DNA from: Sphingobacteriaceae bacterium DW12
GTDB lineage: Bacteria > Bacteroidota > Bacteroidia > Sphingobacteriales > Sphingobacteriaceae
Assembly: GCA_000783305.1 (NCBI GenBank)
Contig: JROE01000004.1
Coordinates: forward strand, 682,001 to 746,000
Direction: 5' to 3'
DNA length: 64,000 bases
The notes under the pieces are model-generated. The model was not told the origin of the DNA. It did not search any database and saw only the letters and a list, made by a program, of their open reading frames with translations. A program made the translations under genes and the position numbers. Below are positions 45,609 through 53,652 of the stretch, one piece after another (within the stretch, counting starts at the first letter, position 1; each line of letters opens with the position of its first letter).

Positions 45609-45935
45609 TCTAAAATTGTTAATAACTTGATTTACAATATGTGACCAAAAAATTGTTCATAACTTTCTCTTAAAACGAAGATGGTGAAAAAAAATCAGCT
45701 AAAAAATTAAAAAGTAAAAAAACACATAACAAATTAATTATCAAAATATTACAAGTGTTTTTAATGTATTTTTACTAAATTTTAACAGCAAAATTTAAGT
45801 TTTCAACACGACATAAACTGATTAGCTTACTTACCCCAATTTACTATTTTTTTTGAAACAACAAGAAAAAATGTGGAAAACTACAGCTTAAAAAGTCGGA
45901 CTTAAAACAATACGATAGGAAGTTAGTTTGTAAAC
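45609..45935. promoter_or_regulatory. dnaA upstream region with degenerate DnaA boxes
   Basis: Very AT-rich. On the minus strand, box-like TTATTAACA lies at 45617-45625 (8 bases before the ATG) and TTATGAACA at 45654-45662. TTTTCCACA lies at 45872-45880. Related or identical 9-mers occur in the nadA-nadB origin region. No exact -7 promoter element was found near the start. No gene seen. Confidence 0.5.
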
Positions 45936-45965
45936 AAAAACGGAGCCAATTTAAATTGGCTCCGT
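45936..45965 (-). terminator. Terminator of dxs
   Basis: Perfect palindrome ACGGAGCCAATTT/AAATTGGCTCCGT, then TTTTG on the minus strand, 25 bases after the dxs stop. Confidence 0.85.
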
Positions 45966-45989
45966 TCCTATTTTATATGTATCCTTTTC

Positions 45990-47921
45990 CTATCCCACCA
46001 ATGAGTTAGTTTTTCTACCTTTAGCAAGCTTTCTACATTCTTCAACAATAGCATTGGCATCATAGTGACACAAACTCCACAATTCCTTTTGTTCACCATG
46101 TTCAACAATCTCATCAGGTATTCCTAATCGCACGACTTCAGCCAGATGATAACGGTGATCCATCATAAATTCCAATACGGCCGATCCCATTCCACCTTGC
46201 AAACATCCATCTTCTACCGTGATGACTTTTTTAAATTTTTGGAACACTTCATGCAAAATTTCTTGATCGAGGGGCTTTACAAAGCGTAGATCATAATGCG
46301 CTGGATGGATTCCTTCTTCATTCAACAGCTGTACAGCTTTTACCGCCTCGTTGCCCACACTACCAATTGTCAGGATAGCAACCTCTTCACCATCACATAT
46401 CTTTCTTCCTTTTCCTATAGGTATTTCTTTAAAAGGTCTTTTCCAGTCAGGCATCACTCCTGCTCCTCGTGGGTACCGAATTACAAACGGACCTTTGTTT
46501 TCCAATTGTGCTGTATACATCAAGTTGCGTAACTCCTCTTCGTTCATAGGAGCTGATACCGTCATATTTGGAATGCAACGCATGAATGCTATGTCATAAG
46601 CCCCATGATGTGTAGGGCCATCGGCCCCCGCTATACCTGCTCTATCCAGGCAAAATACAACATTTAGCTTTTGTAACGCAACGTCATGTATTACTTGATC
46701 ATAAGCACGTTGCATAAAAGATGAATAAATATTACAGAAAGGAAGCATGCCCTGTGTAGCAAGTCCAGCACTGAAGGTAACAGCATGTTGCTCGGCTATT
46801 CCTACGTCGAAAGCACGATCAGGCATAGCCTTCATCATGATATTCATAGAAGATCCCGAAGGCATAGCTGGTGTTATGCCCATAATATGCTTATTTGTTT
46901 CAGCTAATTCAACCAAAGTATGTCCAAATACATCTTGGTATTTAGGTGCTACTGGTTTGTCGGTTACCGATTTCTTTATCTCGCCTGTTATCTTGTCGAA
47001 CAATCCAGGAGCATGCCATAAAGTTTGATCCTTTTCAGCAAGTGCATAGCCCTTACCTTTCACTGTAACACAGTGTAGTAATTTAGGACCTGGTATATGC
47101 TTAAGATCTTCTAAAGTCTTAACAAGCTTCTTTACATCATGTCCATCAACAGGACCAAAATATCTAAAGTTAAGCGATTCAAACAGATTCGAGTTTTTTA
47201 ACAAAGAACCCTTTATGCCGCGCTCTAATTTTTTAGCAATCCCAAATGCATCTGGTCCCACTTCTGATATCTTAGAAAGTACAGCAGCAATATCATCTCT
47301 GAATCTATTATATTGTCTAGAAGTGGTAATACTCGTTAGATACTCCTTCATTGCACCCACATTCGGATCTATGGACATGCAGTTATCATTTAGTATGACC
47401 AATAAATTAGACTTTTCAATGCCTGCATGATTCAATGCTTCAAAAGCTAGACCTGCAGTCAATGCACCATCACCAATCACAGCAACATGTTGTCTATCGC
47501 TCTCTCCTTTATAATGGGAGGCGACAGCCATACCAAGGGCTGCAGATATAGAAGTGGAAGAGTGACCAACACCAAAAGTATCATACTCACTCTCTCCGCG
47601 ATTTGGAAATCCAGAAATACCGTTTAAAATTCTATTGGTATGAAATACCTCACGTCTTCCCGTTAATATTTTATGACCATAGGCTTGGTGACCTACATCC
47701 CAAATCAACTGATCGTAAGGGGTATTCATGACATAATGAAGGGCTACCGTCAGCTCTACCACCCCTAGACTTGCAGCAAAGTGTCCTCCATTGACAGATA
47801 CGATATCGATAATATACTGTCGCAACTCTTTACATACCTGCAATAACTCTTCTTCCCTCAACTTTTTAAGATCTGAAGGAAGGTTTATTTTTTGCAATAA
47901 TTCTCCAGCCTCTACTTGCAT
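45990..47921 (-). CDS. dxs: 1-deoxy-D-xylulose-5-phosphate synthase
   Basis: 643 aa. The thiamine-diphosphate motif starts [18 protein letters not shown] (about residues 147-164) and ends with [12 protein letters not shown]. The pyrimidine domain has [18 protein letters not shown] and the C-terminal transketolase domain has [10 protein letters not shown]. It condenses pyruvate with glyceraldehyde 3-phosphate, starting the non-mevalonate isoprenoid pathway (also a precursor for thiamine and PLP). Monocistronic; TTACTTTG, one base from the -7 consensus, lies about 25 bases upstream. Confidence 0.97.
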   Translation of the reverse strand: MQVEAGELLQKINLPSDLKKLREEELLQVCKELRQYIIDIVSVNGGHFAASLGVVELTVALHYVMNTPYDQLIWDVGHQAYGHKILTGRREVFHTNRILNGISGFPNRGESEYDTFGVGHSSTSISAALGMAVASHYKGESDRQHVAVIGDGALTAGLAFEALNHAGIEKSNLLVILNDNCMSIDPNVGAMKEYLTSITTSRQYNRFRDDIAAVLSKISEVGPDAFGIAKKLERGIKGSLLKNSNLFESLNFRYFGPVDGHDVKKLVKTLEDLKHIPGPKLLHCVTVKGKGYALAEKDQTLWHAPGLFDKITGEIKKSVTDKPVAPKYQDVFGHTLVELAETNKHIMGITPAMPSGSSMNIMMKAMPDRAFDVGIAEQHAVTFSAGLATQGMLPFCNIYSSFMQRAYDQVIHDVALQKLNVVFCLDRAGIAGADGPTHHGAYDIAFMRCIPNMTVSAPMNEEELRNLMYTAQLENKGPFVIRYPRGAGVMPDWKRPFKEIPIGKGRKICDGEEVAILTIGSVGNEAVKAVQLLNEEGIHPAHYDLRFVKPLDQEILHEVFQKFKKVITVEDGCLQGGMGSAVLEFMMDHRYHLAEVVRLGIPDEIVEHGEQKELWSLCHYDANAIVEECRKLAKGRKTNSLVG

Positions 47922-48057
47922 AGTTCTCGCTATTTCAAAATGAGATACAAAGTAACAATTTTTATTTTATATAAGTCTTACAACAATTCGGAATTGTTAT
48001 GGTTTACATAAGGTCGTTCTTATACAACTAAAATATCAATAATTTTTTATAATTCCG

Positions 48058-48065
48058 TACTTTTG
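48058..48065 (+). promoter_or_regulatory. -7 promoter element abutting scpA
   Basis: TACTTTTG then AATCT then ATG (48071). A leaderless or near-leaderless transcript is predicted. No -33 element. Confidence 0.6.
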
Positions 48066-48070
48066 AATCT

Positions 48071-48853
48071 ATGAATATCAGTGAAGGCTACGAAATCAAA
48101 TTAGATCAGTTTGAGGGACCGTTCGATTTATTACTCTTTTTTATCGAACGCGATGAATTAAATATACACGATATCCCCATCTCCAAAATCACAGATGATT
48201 TTCTTGATTTTATTAAGCGCATGCATGCCCTCAATATAGAATTAGCAAGTGAGTTTATCTTTGTTGCCTCCACATTGATGCGAATAAAAGCCAAGATGTT
48301 ACTACCAAGGCCCGACTTAGATGAAAATGAAATAGACTTAAAAAGAGATTTGGTCCAAAAGCTTATACTTTATAAACAATTTAAAAGTATATGTGAAGAC
48401 CTTAGAATATTGGAAGAGAGTAGAACACATTACCACACTAGAGGTAACTTACTACATGATTTAAAAAACACAGAGAGACCCACGCAAGAGGGAGAAGAGC
48501 TCGCTTCATTTGATCTGTACAAATTGATGATGGTCTTTGAACGTATGATGTTTCAATTTAGGAACAGAGCCCAAGAAGTCACCCACACAGTAGTCAAATA
48601 TCCTTACACCATCGAACAGCAGAAAAAAGCAATAAAGGAACTTATCGAGCTCAATGAAAGACTTGATTTTAATCAATTACGTCAAAACTCAGAAAATAAA
48701 GTCCACTTCGTATATAATTTTCTTGCTATACTCGAAATGCTCCAACAGCGATTACTAGCAATAGAAATTGGCTTAGGCTATAATAATTTCAGCATCGGCA
48801 AGCACGATCCAAATGCTGTAGTAGAAGAAGAGCCAGCCTTTGAGAATGAATAA
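48071..48853 (+). CDS. scpA: Segregation and condensation protein A
   Basis: 260 aa. YEIKLDQFEGPFDLLLFFIE (residues about 7-26) and DELNIHDIPISKITDDFLDF are the ScpA opening. ASTLMRIKAKMLLPRP marks the segment that contacts the SMC neck, and the C-terminal winged helix has YNFLAILEMLQQRLL. It is the kleisin of the SMC-ScpAB condensin, loaded at parS sites by ParB. A parS-like sequence lies 10 bases beyond the stop. scpB and smc are not in the window. Confidence 0.95.
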   Translation: MNISEGYEIKLDQFEGPFDLLLFFIERDELNIHDIPISKITDDFLDFIKRMHALNIELASEFIFVASTLMRIKAKMLLPRPDLDENEIDLKRDLVQKLILYKQFKSICEDLRILEESRTHYHTRGNLLHDLKNTERPTQEGEELASFDLYKLMMVFERMMFQFRNRAQEVTHTVVKYPYTIEQQKKAIKELIELNERLDFNQLRQNSENKVHFVYNFLAILEMLQQRLLAIEIGLGYNNFSIGKHDPNAVVEEEPAFENE

Positions 48854-48889
48854 AAAAAATCCTGTTTCACATGAAACAGGATTTTTTTT
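48852..48889. terminator. Terminator of scpA
   Basis: Arms of 18 bases (A8, then TCCTGTTTCA / TGAAACAGGA, then T8) around a 2-base centre. Its core is a parS-like 16-mer (48863-48878). Confidence 0.85.
48863..48878. other. parS-like site within scpA terminator
   Basis: TGTTTCACATGAAACA matches the ParB-site consensus TGTTNCACGTGAAACA at 15 of 16 positions; the central G is A. Lies 2.4 kb left of the origin. The terminator stem itself imposes symmetry, so the match could be partly fortuitous. Confidence 0.5.
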
Positions 48890-48940
48890 ATTCATTTATG
48901 GACCAAGCAAGCATTTAACAAACTATTTTATATTCGAAGC

Positions 48941-49981
48941 TTATTTTTTAAAAGCATTCCAACCTTGTGCAGTAATAGGGTGCACATTACCCGATTTAGA
49001 AACCATTTGACAACCCGCGCTTGCCTCGGTAATATGGCCAATAATACTAATATCAGGAAGATTTTTCAACTTATCGTATTCACTCTGCGGAACAGTAAAT
49101 AAGAGTTCATAATCCTCACCCCCATTTAAAGCACATACCGTGGGATCTAATCCAAACTCACGAGCAGTATCATAAGTCATTTGGTCCAAAGGAATCTTAT
49201 CTTCATACAATTTACACCCTTTGTCCGAAGCTTTACAAATATGAATAATCTCTGATGCCAAGCCATCCGATATATCGATCATCGAATTAGGCACAATGGA
49301 TAAGCTATCGAGTAACTGGACAATATCCTTACGAGCTTCAGGTTTAAGTTGTCGTTCTACGATATAGTCTTTCCCCTCCAAATCAGGTTGTATGTTAGGA
49401 TGTTCTAAAAATACAGACTTTTCACGCTCTAATAACTGCAGTCCCATGTAGGCAGCACCTAGGTCACCAGATACACACAGCAAATCACCTTCCTGTGCAC
49501 CCGATCGATAGGAAATTCTTCCCTCCTCAGCATAACCAATACTCGTAACCGAAATAACCAAACCTTGCGCCGATGCCGAAGTATCCCCTCCTACCAAGTC
49601 CACATTATATTTTTTACAAGCTATTAAAGCTCCCTCATAAATCTCTTCTACAGCTTCAAGAGGAAATTTAGAAGATAAACCAATAGCTATAGTAATTTGC
49701 GACGCAATTCCATTCATGGCGTATATATCGCTTAGATTGACCTGTACAGCTTTGTAGCCCAAATGTTTAAGAGGTACATACCGAAGATCGAAATGTATCC
49801 CTTCTAATAACAAATCCGTAGAAATAAGTGTCTTATAGTTAGAAAAATCCAATACAGCCGCGTCATCACCAATACCTCTTATCGTCGATTTTTCGGAAAG
49901 TTCCACGTGCTTTGTTAGATGTTCAATCAAGCCAAATTCACCAAGATGACCAAGTTCTGTTCTCTCTGTATTCTCAAACAT
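48941..49981 (-). CDS. thiL: Thiamine-monophosphate kinase
   Basis: 346 aa. GIGDDAAVLDF (residues about 37-47), STDLLLEGIHFDLRYVPLKH, VGGDTSAS and MIDISDGLASEI are the PurM-like ATP-binding and substrate motifs of ThiL, which makes thiamine diphosphate. The C-terminal NGGEDYELLFTVP is conserved. Convergent with scpA. Confidence 0.96.
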   Translation of the reverse strand: MFENTERTELGHLGEFGLIEHLTKHVELSEKSTIRGIGDDAAVLDFSNYKTLISTDLLLEGIHFDLRYVPLKHLGYKAVQVNLSDIYAMNGIASQITIAIGLSSKFPLEAVEEIYEGALIACKKYNVDLVGGDTSASAQGLVISVTSIGYAEEGRISYRSGAQEGDLLCVSGDLGAAYMGLQLLEREKSVFLEHPNIQPDLEGKDYIVERQLKPEARKDIVQLLDSLSIVPNSMIDISDGLASEIIHICKASDKGCKLYEDKIPLDQMTYDTAREFGLDPTVCALNGGEDYELLFTVPQSEYDKLKNLPDISIIGHITEASAGCQMVSKSGNVHPITAQGWNAFKK

Positions 49982-50045
49982 TTATCAAGTAAATTTCAAA
50001 TTTTAAAAAACACGTCTCTATAAGAGCATATGCACAGTAGTATTC

Positions 50046-51044
50046 TTAAAGTCCTAATCTAGCTGAAATCTCTAGCATACGTTCAATGGGCTTTTGCGCG
50101 CGTACTATTACTTCTTCAGGAAGTGTTACCTCTGGAGCTTCGTGCTTAAGACAGTTATACAATTTCTCTAAGGTATTAAGCTTCATATGGGGACAATCAT
50201 TACATGCACATGCATTATTTGGCGGAGCAGGAATAAATTTCTTATGCGGACTAGCCTTCTGCATTTGATGAATAATACCTGATTCAGTAGCAACAATATA
50301 TGTTGAGGAAGAATCATTTATGGTATACTTCAACATTCCAGATGTAGAGCCCACATAATCAGCTGTAGCCAAAATATGATCTTCGCACTCTGGATGCGCT
50401 ATAAATTTAGCATCTGTATACATCTCCCTTAAATCATCAATCTTTTCCTGCGAGAAAATCTCATGTACCATACAAGCGCCATTCCATAGCACCAAATCTC
50501 GACCCGTTTTTTTCTTTACATAAGCACCCAAATTTCGATCTGGTCCGAAGATGATTTTTTGAGTCAATGGCAGACTTTCTACGATTTGTACAGCATTACT
50601 GGAAGTACATACTATATCCGATAAGGCCTTAAGCTCAGCAGTACAGTTTACGTAAGTAATCACCAAATGATCAGGATATTGCTCCTTAAATTTTGCGAAT
50701 AAATGTGGTGGGCAACTATCTGATAATGAGCACCCAGCTTTCAAATCAGGTAAAAGGACACGTTTTTTGGGCGATAAAATTTTAGCTGTCTCTGCCATGA
50801 AGTGCACACCAGCGAAAACTATCACATCAGCTTCTGTTTTAGCCGCTTCTTGAGATAATCCCAAACTATCACCTATATAATCTGCAATATCCTGAATTTC
50901 AGCATCTTGATAGTAGTGAGCTAAAATAACTGCATTTTTTTCCTTTTTTAATCGATTAATCTCTTCTACCAAATCCAATTGCGGATTTACAGGCTCATCT
51001 ATGTATCCTTTTGCTTCTAAGTCTCTTTCGTAAGTTGTATTCAT
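50046..51044 (-). CDS. nadA: Quinolinate synthase
   Basis: 332 aa. The start [19 protein letters not shown] (51044) is used; the frame remains open 28 codons upstream, but that stretch contains the promoter and lacks conservation. [20 protein letters not shown] is the family opening. The 4Fe-4S ligands are in [17 protein letters not shown] and [11 protein letters not shown]. It condenses iminoaspartate (from NadB) with dihydroxyacetone phosphate to quinolinate. Divergent from nadB across the origin region. Confidence 0.97.
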   Translation of the reverse strand: MNTTYERDLEAKGYIDEPVNPQLDLVEEINRLKKEKNAVILAHYYQDAEIQDIADYIGDSLGLSQEAAKTEADVIVFAGVHFMAETAKILSPKKRVLLPDLKAGCSLSDSCPPHLFAKFKEQYPDHLVITYVNCTAELKALSDIVCTSSNAVQIVESLPLTQKIIFGPDRNLGAYVKKKTGRDLVLWNGACMVHEIFSQEKIDDLREMYTDAKFIAHPECEDHILATADYVGSTSGMLKYTINDSSSTYIVATESGIIHQMQKASPHKKFIPAPPNNACACNDCPHMKLNTLEKLYNCLKHEAPEVTLPEEVIVRAQKPIERMLEISARLGL

Positions 51045-51092
51045 TTTCCAAGTGTCAAAATTTATAATCCTAATCCCGACTTTATCACAACA

Positions 51093-51100
51093 CAAAAGTA
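51093..51100 (-). promoter_or_regulatory. -7 promoter element of nadA
   Basis: TACTTTTG on the minus strand, 48 bases before the nadA ATG. It lies inside an extended frame, supporting the shorter start. Confidence 0.5.
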
Positions 51101-51246
51101 GCGAAAGAAATTCAAACGAAATCCACAATCCCTTTTTTCAATAATTAATAATTCTTTTATATAAAAGAGAAGCTATTGTTTATTAGTGTGTGGAAAATGT
51201 CGAAACTTTAAGCATGTTTGAGTTGTGATTATGAGTTTTGATAGAG

Positions 51247-51255
51247 TTATCCACA
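51247..51255 (+). promoter_or_regulatory. DnaA box, perfect
   Basis: TTATCCACA. Confidence 0.8.
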
Positions 51256-51461
51256 TTCTTAACCTCTCTATGTTTATAAATAGAGCTGATATTCAGCTAA
51301 ATAAAATTTCTTATTTTTTCTTTTCCATATTTTAATGTGAATTGATTGTTGTTTACAATTTGTTAATAATTGGGTAAGATTAGGGTCATAATTTGTTCAT
51401 AAATCATGTGGATTCTGTGGAAATGTGGAATAAAAAATAGTTTTCATTTTTAATTCACCAT

Positions 51462-51481
51462 TTATCTACATGTTATCCACA
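51462..51481 (+). promoter_or_regulatory. Two DnaA boxes in tandem
   Basis: TTATCTACA (51462-51470, one mismatch) and TTATCCACA (51473-51481, perfect) start 11 bases apart, placing both on one face of the helix. Confidence 0.8.
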
Positions 51482-51536
51482 TATTTTGTTAATTTGTTGT
51501 CTTATTAACAAGTTTTTGTAAATACCATAGGCATAT

Positions 51537-53129
51537 ATGCAGGGTCGTCAAGTTGATTTTTTAATAATTGGGTCGGGAATAGCTGGTCTAAGCTTTGCTT
51601 TAAAAGCGGCAAGTAAGGGTAAAGTGCTGATAGTCACTAAGTCTAATGAAGATGAGTCGAATACCAAGTACGCACAGGGGGGGGTAGCCGCTGTTGTGGA
51701 TAAGTCTGATAGCTTTGATAAGCATATCGTTGATACTCAAGTTGCTGGGGACGGATTATGTCATGTTAATATTGTGGAAAACGTTGTGAAAGAAGGTCCG
51801 GAGCGTATTGCTGAATTGATAGCTTACGGTACTAACTTTGATAAGGTGGAGGAAGGAAGTTTCGATTTGGCGAAAGAAGGGGGACATTCTAAACATCGTA
51901 TATTACATTATAAGGATATTACAGGCTATGAGATAGAGCGTGCTTTGTTAGAGAAAGTTCATCAAAGTCCTAATATAGAGATACTTACTCACTATTTTGC
52001 TGTCGATTTGATTACACAGCATCATTTAGGTGAATTTGTGGATAAGAAATCTGAAGATATTAAATGTTTCGGTGTTTATGCCTTGAATTCCCATAGTAAT
52101 AAAATTGAAAAAATATTGAGTAAAATTACACTTATGGCTTCTGGTGGAGCTGGTCATGTTTACTCTAGTACTACAAATCCAACTATCGCTACAGGTGATG
52201 GAATAGCAATGGTATACCGTGCAAAAGGTAAAGTACGTAATATGGAGTTTATACAGTTTCACCCTACAGCACTGTATAACCCTAGTCAATATCCAGCGTT
52301 TCTAGTGTCAGAAGCAGTCAGAGGTTTTGGAGGTATATTGCGACGCGTTAATGGCGAGTCTTTTATGGAGGAGTACGACGAACGTGGCTCACTGGCGCCA
52401 AGAGATATTGTGGCGAGGGCTATTGATGCTGAGATGAAGAAATCAGGAATAGATTATGTTTATCTAGATATTACAATGAAGTCCAAAACTGATATACTGA
52501 CTCATTTCCCGAATATCTATGAAAAGTGCATGAGTATTGGTTTGGATATGTCAAAGGATTATATTCCCGTTTCTCCTGCTGCGCATTATCTGTGCGGCGG
52601 AATATTAGTTGACGAGTATGGAAGAAGTACAATAGATAATTTGTACGCTTGTGGCGAATGTTCTTCCACAGGACTGCATGGAGCCAATAGATTGGCTTCC
52701 AATTCACTTTTGGAAGCAGCTGTTTACGCACATCGTATTGCCCTTGATGCCGTGGGGCGTCTAGATACATTGGATTATCAAATAGGTATACCAGAGTGGG
52801 ACGATTCTAATACTAGTCTTTCAAATGAGGATATACTTGTATCGCACAATTTAAGGGAAGCGCAAAAAGTCATGTCTGATTATGTTGGTATTGTACGATC
52901 TGATTTTAGATTAGATAGGGCTTTGCGTCGATTGGGTTTTTTATATGATGAGACCGAGGATTTTTATAAACATACCAAATTATCTGTTCAACTATGCGAG
53001 TTGCGGAATGTAATCCAGGTTGCTTTTCTTGTTATTAAATCTGCTCAAAGTAGGAAAGAAAGTAGAGGACTACATTATTCTACCGATTATCCCATGCATG
53101 CTGATGTGTTGAGAGATACTATATTTTAA
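51537..53129 (+). CDS. nadB: L-aspartate oxidase
   Basis: 530 aa flavoprotein. FLIIGSGIAGLSFALKAA is the FAD-binding dinucleotide fold (residues about 7-24). KYAQGGVAAV and FHPTALY lie in the active site, and RDIVARAIDAEM plus GECSSTGLHGANRLASNSLLE are characteristic. It oxidises aspartate to iminoaspartate, the substrate of NadA. First gene on the right-hand replichore, with G-rich composition on the coding strand (my count over 51541-51720: 55 G, 24 C). 7 bases before the carbonic-anhydrase-like gene. Confidence 0.97.
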   Translation: MQGRQVDFLIIGSGIAGLSFALKAASKGKVLIVTKSNEDESNTKYAQGGVAAVVDKSDSFDKHIVDTQVAGDGLCHVNIVENVVKEGPERIAELIAYGTNFDKVEEGSFDLAKEGGHSKHRILHYKDITGYEIERALLEKVHQSPNIEILTHYFAVDLITQHHLGEFVDKKSEDIKCFGVYALNSHSNKIEKILSKITLMASGGAGHVYSSTTNPTIATGDGIAMVYRAKGKVRNMEFIQFHPTALYNPSQYPAFLVSEAVRGFGGILRRVNGESFMEEYDERGSLAPRDIVARAIDAEMKKSGIDYVYLDITMKSKTDILTHFPNIYEKCMSIGLDMSKDYIPVSPAAHYLCGGILVDEYGRSTIDNLYACGECSSTGLHGANRLASNSLLEAAVYAHRIALDAVGRLDTLDYQIGIPEWDDSNTSLSNEDILVSHNLREAQKVMSDYVGIVRSDFRLDRALRRLGFLYDETEDFYKHTKLSVQLCELRNVIQVAFLVIKSAQSRKESRGLHYSTDYPMHADVLRDTIF

Positions 53130-53136
53130 GTTTATT

Positions 53137-53652
53137 ATGCCTGTTATATTACCAATTAAAGGAAAACTTCCGGAGATACCGGATAGTTGCTATATAGCCC
53201 CAAATGCAACCTTAGTAGGTGACGTAACTATGGGGCAGCATTGTTCTGTTTGGTTCAATGCTGTCGTCAGAGGGGATGTTAATTACATACGTATTGGCGA
53301 ATATACCAATATACAAGATGGGGTTGTCATCCATTGTACATATTTAAAGAACGGTACAGATATTGGAAATTATGTGAGCATAGGGCATCAGGCTATGGTA
53401 CATGGCTGTGACGTCCATGATCATGTATTGATAGGTATGGGAGCCATTGTGATGGACCGAGCTATAGTGCAATCTTATGTTATTATAGCCGCAGGTTCCG
53501 TAGTATTGGAAGGTACGGTATGTGAATCTGGTTATTTGTATGCAGGTGTACCAGCTAAAAAGATAAAGGCGATAACCGATGAACAGAGAGATATGTTGCA
53601 GCAGTTACCGCATAATTATGTAACGTATAGTTCTTGGCTAATGGACGATTAG
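53137..53652 (+). CDS. Gamma carbonic anhydrase family protein
   Basis: 171 aa left-handed beta-helix of hexapeptide repeats. WFNAVVRGDVNYIRIGEYTN and IQDGVVIHCTY carry the first zinc His; VSIGHQAMVHGCDVHDHVLI has the other two. The end YAGVPAKKIKAIT is standard for the PaaY/YrdA/Cam group. Whether it hydrates CO2 cannot be told from sequence. Likely co-transcribed with nadB. Its TAG stop interlocks with the convergent stop at 53649. Confidence 0.93.
   Translation: MPVILPIKGKLPEIPDSCYIAPNATLVGDVTMGQHCSVWFNAVVRGDVNYIRIGEYTNIQDGVVIHCTYLKNGTDIGNYVSIGHQAMVHGCDVHDHVLIGMGAIVMDRAIVQSYVIIAAGSVVLEGTVCESGYLYAGVPAKKIKAITDEQRDMLQQLPHNYVTYSSWLMDD

Larger units (their letters stand above)
51180..51536. 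other. Probable chromosomal replication origin (oriC)
   Basis: An AT-rich spacer between divergent nadA and nadB. Perfect DnaA boxes TTATCCACA lie at 51247-51255 and 51473-51481, and TTATCTACA at 51462-51470. Degenerate boxes (minus strand) are TTTTCCACA at 51189-51197, TTATTAACA at 51361-51369, TTATGAACA at 51394-51402, and weak GTGG-containing ones at 51407-51432. TTATTAACA (+) lies at 51502-51510. The stretch 51300-51370 is the most AT-rich part and a candidate unwinding element. G/C skew in long spacers changes sign across this region. Confidence 0.8.

Noticed and set aside
45609..45989. dnaA upstream spacer as the origin
   Set aside because: It has only degenerate boxes, no perfect TTATCCACA, while the nadA-nadB spacer has two perfect boxes and one near-perfect one.
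49899..49914. AGTTCCACGTG inside thiL as parS
   Set aside because: Only the left half matches; the right half (CTTTG) does not, and it is coding sequence.
51045..51128. Longer nadA start at 51128
   Set aside because: The extension contains the -7 element and no conserved residues; the family opening follows the 51044 start.
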